Assembly (NCBI GenBank): GCA_023134145.1
Contig: JAGLUW010000004.1
Location: 1 to 64,000, forward strand
From: Sulfuriflexus sp.
GTDB taxonomy: Bacteria > Pseudomonadota > Gammaproteobacteria > AKS1
DNA length: 64,000 bases
Direction: 5' to 3'
This document shows positions 61,569 to 64,000 of this stretch, one piece after another. Each line of letters starts with the position of its first letter. Position 1 is the first letter of the stretch. A program made the position numbers and the translations under genes. A model generated the notes under the pieces. It had not been told where the DNA came from. It worked only from the letters and a program-made list of their open reading frames with translations, and searched no databases.

Positions 61569-61805
61569 ATGAAAAAACTAAAAAATGAAAAAGAATTAGT
61601 AAAAAAGGCGATTGCTGCTGGCGTTAAGTATGGAGAGGAGCGCGGAGTCGTTGAATTTGAAGCGACAGATTCTTCTAGTGATAAGATTGAATATATTTAT
61701 CGCTTACTTTGTCATGACAAAATAATAACGCCATTACCTGAAGATCAGATTTCACAAAAATCGATGAAACATCGTTTAGCCATTTGGGCGTCGAAATTAA
61801 AATAA
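61569..61805 (+). CDS. DUF5062 family protein
   Basis: 78-residue cytoplasmic protein of the DUF5062 family. It is basic at the ends, with the conserved stretch LVKKAIAAGVKYGEERG, SDKIEYIYRLLCHDKIITPL and MKHRLAIWASKLK. No function is known to me. AGGAGG nine bases before the ATG is an excellent ribosome binding site. It ends in a bidirectional hairpin terminator shared with the convergent rhlE gene. Confidence 0.83.
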   Translation: MKKLKNEKELVKKAIAAGVKYGEERGVVEFEATDSSSDKIEYIYRLLCHDKIITPLPEDQISQKSMKHRLAIWASKLK

Positions 61806-61836
61806 AAAGGGCACGAAAATTTTCATGCCCTTTTTT
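61804..61836. terminator. Bidirectional intrinsic terminator
   Basis: AAAAAGGGCA pairs with TGCCCTTTTTT around a stem continued by GAAAA/TTTTC. A and T tracts flank both sides. It serves the DUF5062 gene (+) and rhlE (-), whose stop codons are 36 bases apart. Confidence 0.88.
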
Positions 61837-61840
61837 ATAT

Positions 61841-63133
61841 CTAACGATTACCGCTGCGATTTCCTGAACTTTTTTGTCTATTACGATGCCCCTTAGGATT
61901 AGAGCGAGCCTTGCCTCGACCTGTGCCTGAAGGTCGGCGGGTTCCACGTTTTTGACCACCTCGGCCATTTTGAATCGGCTCTGGTTTAATAGATGGATCA
62001 GGCTCATAACCTTCAAAGGTGATGCTAGGGATATCTTTCTTGATGAGGCGTTCAATGTCTTTCAACAATTTCAGCTCATCAACACAAACCAGTGACATCG
62101 CTTCACCTTCGTTACCGGCACGGCCAGTACGACCAATACGGTGTACATAATCTTCGGCAACATTAGGTAACTCAAAGTTAACCACGTGTGGCAGCTGATC
62201 AATATCGATGCCACGAGCGGCAATGTCGGTAGCAACCAATACACGAATTTGGCCAGATTTAAAATCAGCTAATGCCCGAGTACGTGCACCTTGGCTTTTA
62301 TTACCATGAATAGCAGCAGAGGTAATGCCGTCTTTACCTAGTTGTTCAGAAAGACGATTCGCGCCATGCTTGGTACGTGTGAAAACCAATACTTGTTGCC
62401 AGTCATTGCCGCCGATTAATGCAGATAATAATTCACGTTTACGACCTTTATCCACTGGATGAACAACTTGCTTGACGGTGTCGGTTGCAACATTACTACG
62501 AGCAACTTCGATCAATGCAGGGTCTTTCATTAAGCCATTAGCGAGCTGTTTAATATCATTCGAGAAGGTTGCTGAGAAAAGTAATACTTGTTTTTGCTTT
62601 GGTACGATATTAAGCACTTTACGAATATCGTGAATGAAGCCCATGTCGAGCATACGATCGGCTTCATCAAGCACCAATATATCTACTTTTGATAAATCGA
62701 TAGAGCGTTGACCAACGTGATCAAGTAAACGACCCGGTGTTGCAACAACAATGTCGACACCTTTAATGAGTTTCTGTTTTTGTGGGTTAATACTCACGCC
62801 ACCAAAAATCACGACAGACTTTAAATGCAGATGACGTCCATAGGTTTGAACGCTTTCATGTACCTGGGCCGCAAGTTCGCGGGTAGGGGTTAAAATTAGC
62901 GCGCGAACAGGACGGCGGCCTTTGCCCTGGTGAGGGTTCTCAATTAAACGCTGTAATAAAGGTAAGGTGAAACCAGCTGTTTTGCCTGTTCCGGTTTGCG
63001 CGCCACCCATGAGGTCACGACCTTCAAGAATAAGAGGAATGGCTTGCTGTTGAATAGGGGTCGGTTCGCTATAGCCTTTATCGGATACAGCACGCAGTAA
63101 ATCGGCCGAAAGACCGAGTGATTCAAATGACAT
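61841..63133 (-). CDS. rhlE: DEAD-box ATP-dependent RNA helicase RhlE
   Basis: 430-residue DEAD-box helicase. Q motif in [14 protein letters not shown] (about 20-33), motif I AQTGTGKT (about 44-51), motif Ia PTRELAAQV, motif II D-E-A-D in [13 protein letters not shown], motif III SAT, motif [10 protein letters not shown] and motif [12 protein letters not shown]. The C-terminal tail (about 370-430) is basic and Gly/Arg-rich ([20 protein letters not shown]), likely RNA-binding. It unwinds short duplexes in rRNA assembly and mRNA turnover. The leader upstream is at least 150 bases long and rich in structure, a common feature of DEAD-box genes. Confidence 0.95.
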   Translation of the reverse strand: MSFESLGLSADLLRAVSDKGYSEPTPIQQQAIPLILEGRDLMGGAQTGTGKTAGFTLPLLQRLIENPHQGKGRRPVRALILTPTRELAAQVHESVQTYGRHLHLKSVVIFGGVSINPQKQKLIKGVDIVVATPGRLLDHVGQRSIDLSKVDILVLDEADRMLDMGFIHDIRKVLNIVPKQKQVLLFSATFSNDIKQLANGLMKDPALIEVARSNVATDTVKQVVHPVDKGRKRELLSALIGGNDWQQVLVFTRTKHGANRLSEQLGKDGITSAAIHGNKSQGARTRALADFKSGQIRVLVATDIAARGIDIDQLPHVVNFELPNVAEDYVHRIGRTGRAGNEGEAMSLVCVDELKLLKDIERLIKKDIPSITFEGYEPDPSIKPEPIQNGRGGQKRGTRRPSGTGRGKARSNPKGHRNRQKSSGNRSGNR

Positions 63134-63583
63134 GTTGTGTTTGCCCTTAGAGGGTTTGGGTTCGCCGCCTGCCCAGGCCAGTGGCGTGAGACAGTCCAGG
63201 AGGGAACAATTTCAATTGTATTCGAGGCTTACCATAGGAGGTTCCGCGAAGGAGACACAGACTGAAGTGTGTCATGTATACCTAATTTGGTGGCGAGTAT
63301 ATCAGAAATCAAGGGTAAACGAGCATACGTGTGTGAATAGCGAGAGATTATAGGTATGGAGGCCAGATATAATGGCTTGAATAACGATTGGAGTTAAGAG
63401 TAAACCCGGCGAAGGTAGTACTTTCCGGATAGAGTTACCATTAACGAATAATGGATAATAGCTAAATATATCGTGCAAGAATTTGCTTTTCTGATTTTTT
63501 GACACATACTTTGAATGAATCTATATAACCACTTGAGATACCTGAACAGGAACGTGATTGGTGTCAAATGAAAGAGAGACACC
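63134..63583. other. 450-bp non-coding region, rhlE leader and divergent promoter region
   Basis: No gene is visible. On the minus strand a TATACT -10-like word (63296-63301) could start the rhlE transcript and leave a leader of about 155 bases. The region 63134-63290 is GC-richer than its surroundings and can fold, for example around GGCCAGTGGC. The remaining part, up to the lipoprotein gene, is AT-rich. No tRNA or known riboswitch was recognised. Confidence 0.4.
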
Positions 63584-64000
63584 ATGAATAAATGTCGAAT
63601 CATAACCCCTGTGCTTTTGTTGGCACTTACTCTTACCGGCTGTTCTACAACAATTTCCAATAAAGCAGTTCAGGGTGAGCATAAACAAGTTGTCGCCATT
63701 GCAGAATCATCTGGGAACTTCCAGAAGTTAACAATGGATGATCACCATAAGGTATGTAAAAGCTTGGTTAAGTTACGTGAGTTCAAGGTGTTCTTCACTT
63801 GCCACAAGTCATTAAGCCAACGTGTAGCCGCTAATAATGGTTATCTTGAATTCAGTTCGCCAAACATAATTAGTTTTAGTGCCCCTAGATATAATCAGCC
63901 TTGGTCAACTTATTTTTTAGAAACAATGTTATCTGAAGCATATTTAGCACTAGGGCAGTATGACGATGTGATCGAGCATGCAGGAAAGGCACTTAAGGTG
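63584..64000 (+). CDS. Lipoprotein with possible TPR repeat, 3' end outside window
   Basis: The frame starts with ATG at 63584 (AAAGAGAGACACC upstream) and is open for 139 codons to the window end. The N-terminus is a lipoprotein signal: NKCRIITPVLLLALTLTGCS, with the lipobox LTGC (Cys20). The mature part includes EHKQVVAIAESSGNFQKLTM, SLVKLREFKVFFTCHKSLSQ and, near the end, EAYLALGQYDDVIEHAGKAL, which looks like the start of a TPR motif. It is therefore probably an outer-membrane or periplasmic TPR lipoprotein; its full length cannot be seen. Confidence 0.7.
   Translation, partial: MNKCRIITPVLLLALTLTGCSTTISNKAVQGEHKQVVAIAESSGNFQKLTMDDHHKVCKSLVKLREFKVFFTCHKSLSQRVAANNGYLEFSSPNIISFSAPRYNQPWSTYFLETMLSEAYLALGQYDDVIEHAGKALKV

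Noticed and set aside
63394-63660. Open frame of 88 codons on the minus strand
   Set aside because: It overlaps the clear lipoprotein signal sequence on the plus strand and has no ribosome binding site or recognisable domain.

Overview
The window looks like chromosomal DNA of a free-living gammaproteobacterium. The marker set fits that class: HrpA, RhlE, monomeric NADP isocitrate dehydrogenase, YgiQ, YajD, MtfA, DUF2058, TIGR02647, DUF5062 and DinB. A SoxX-SoxA fusion cytochrome and a YeeE/YedE thiosulfate-type transporter suggest a lineage able to use reduced sulfur compounds. I cannot name a genus. Coding density is high. I see no prophage, insertion sequence, CRISPR array, rRNA or tRNA.

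Layout. 1-4.1 kb: the end of a MYG1-family gene, a glutaredoxin, small unknown genes, yajD, a DsbB/DsbA-like pair and a BFD-like [2Fe-2S] protein. 4.1-9.3 kb: Hsp20 with a candidate FNR site, two truncated gene remnants meeting head to head (rhomboid and MlaC-like), a host-attachment-family protein, a secreted GlcG/HbpS protein and an orphan Pycsar-type membrane effector (DUF5706). 7.4-13.6 kb: envelope-related unknowns, namely a repeat-containing secreted protein, a coiled-coil/SPOR membrane protein with a secreted lipase, and an APC-like transporter, then a decayed 3' end of a second DUF5706 gene. 13.6-21.1 kb: hrpA, the SoxXA fusion and a chemoreceptor. 21.4-27.7 kb: a membrane-anchored LuxR-type regulator divergent from a cytochrome b561, a second host-attachment paralog, a macrodomain protein, a secreted subtilase and a DUF2238 protein.

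27.7-34.3 kb: a tight kinase/phosphatase/glycosyltransferase operon, a cupin, and dinB overlapping a DEDDh exonuclease, followed by a secreted amidohydrolase. 34.4-43.2 kb: icd; a YfbK-like VWA lipoprotein with an ECF sigma factor and a probable anti-sigma factor whose 3' end appears frameshifted; an unknown membrane protein; DUF2058; mtfA. 43.3-49.4 kb: the YeeE transporter and an RND pump with its adaptor. 49.6-52 kb: a large secreted multidomain subtilase preceded by a clear c-di-GMP-I (GEMM) riboswitch. 52-64 kb: a SpoU methyltransferase, YgiQ, an M50 protease, DUF3047 and other envelope proteins, dienelactone hydrolase, a signal-peptide-bearing CHAT protease, DUF5062, rhlE and the start of a lipoprotein gene.

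Two kinds of short intergenic elements recur. One is a GGGGTCAGAG/CTCTGACCCC inverted-repeat family resembling REP/BIME elements. The other is a set of gene-end hairpins with a CAGT core. Several gene fragments absent from any long open frame (near 5.3, 13.1, 23.4 and 36.7 kb) show ongoing gene decay and local duplication.
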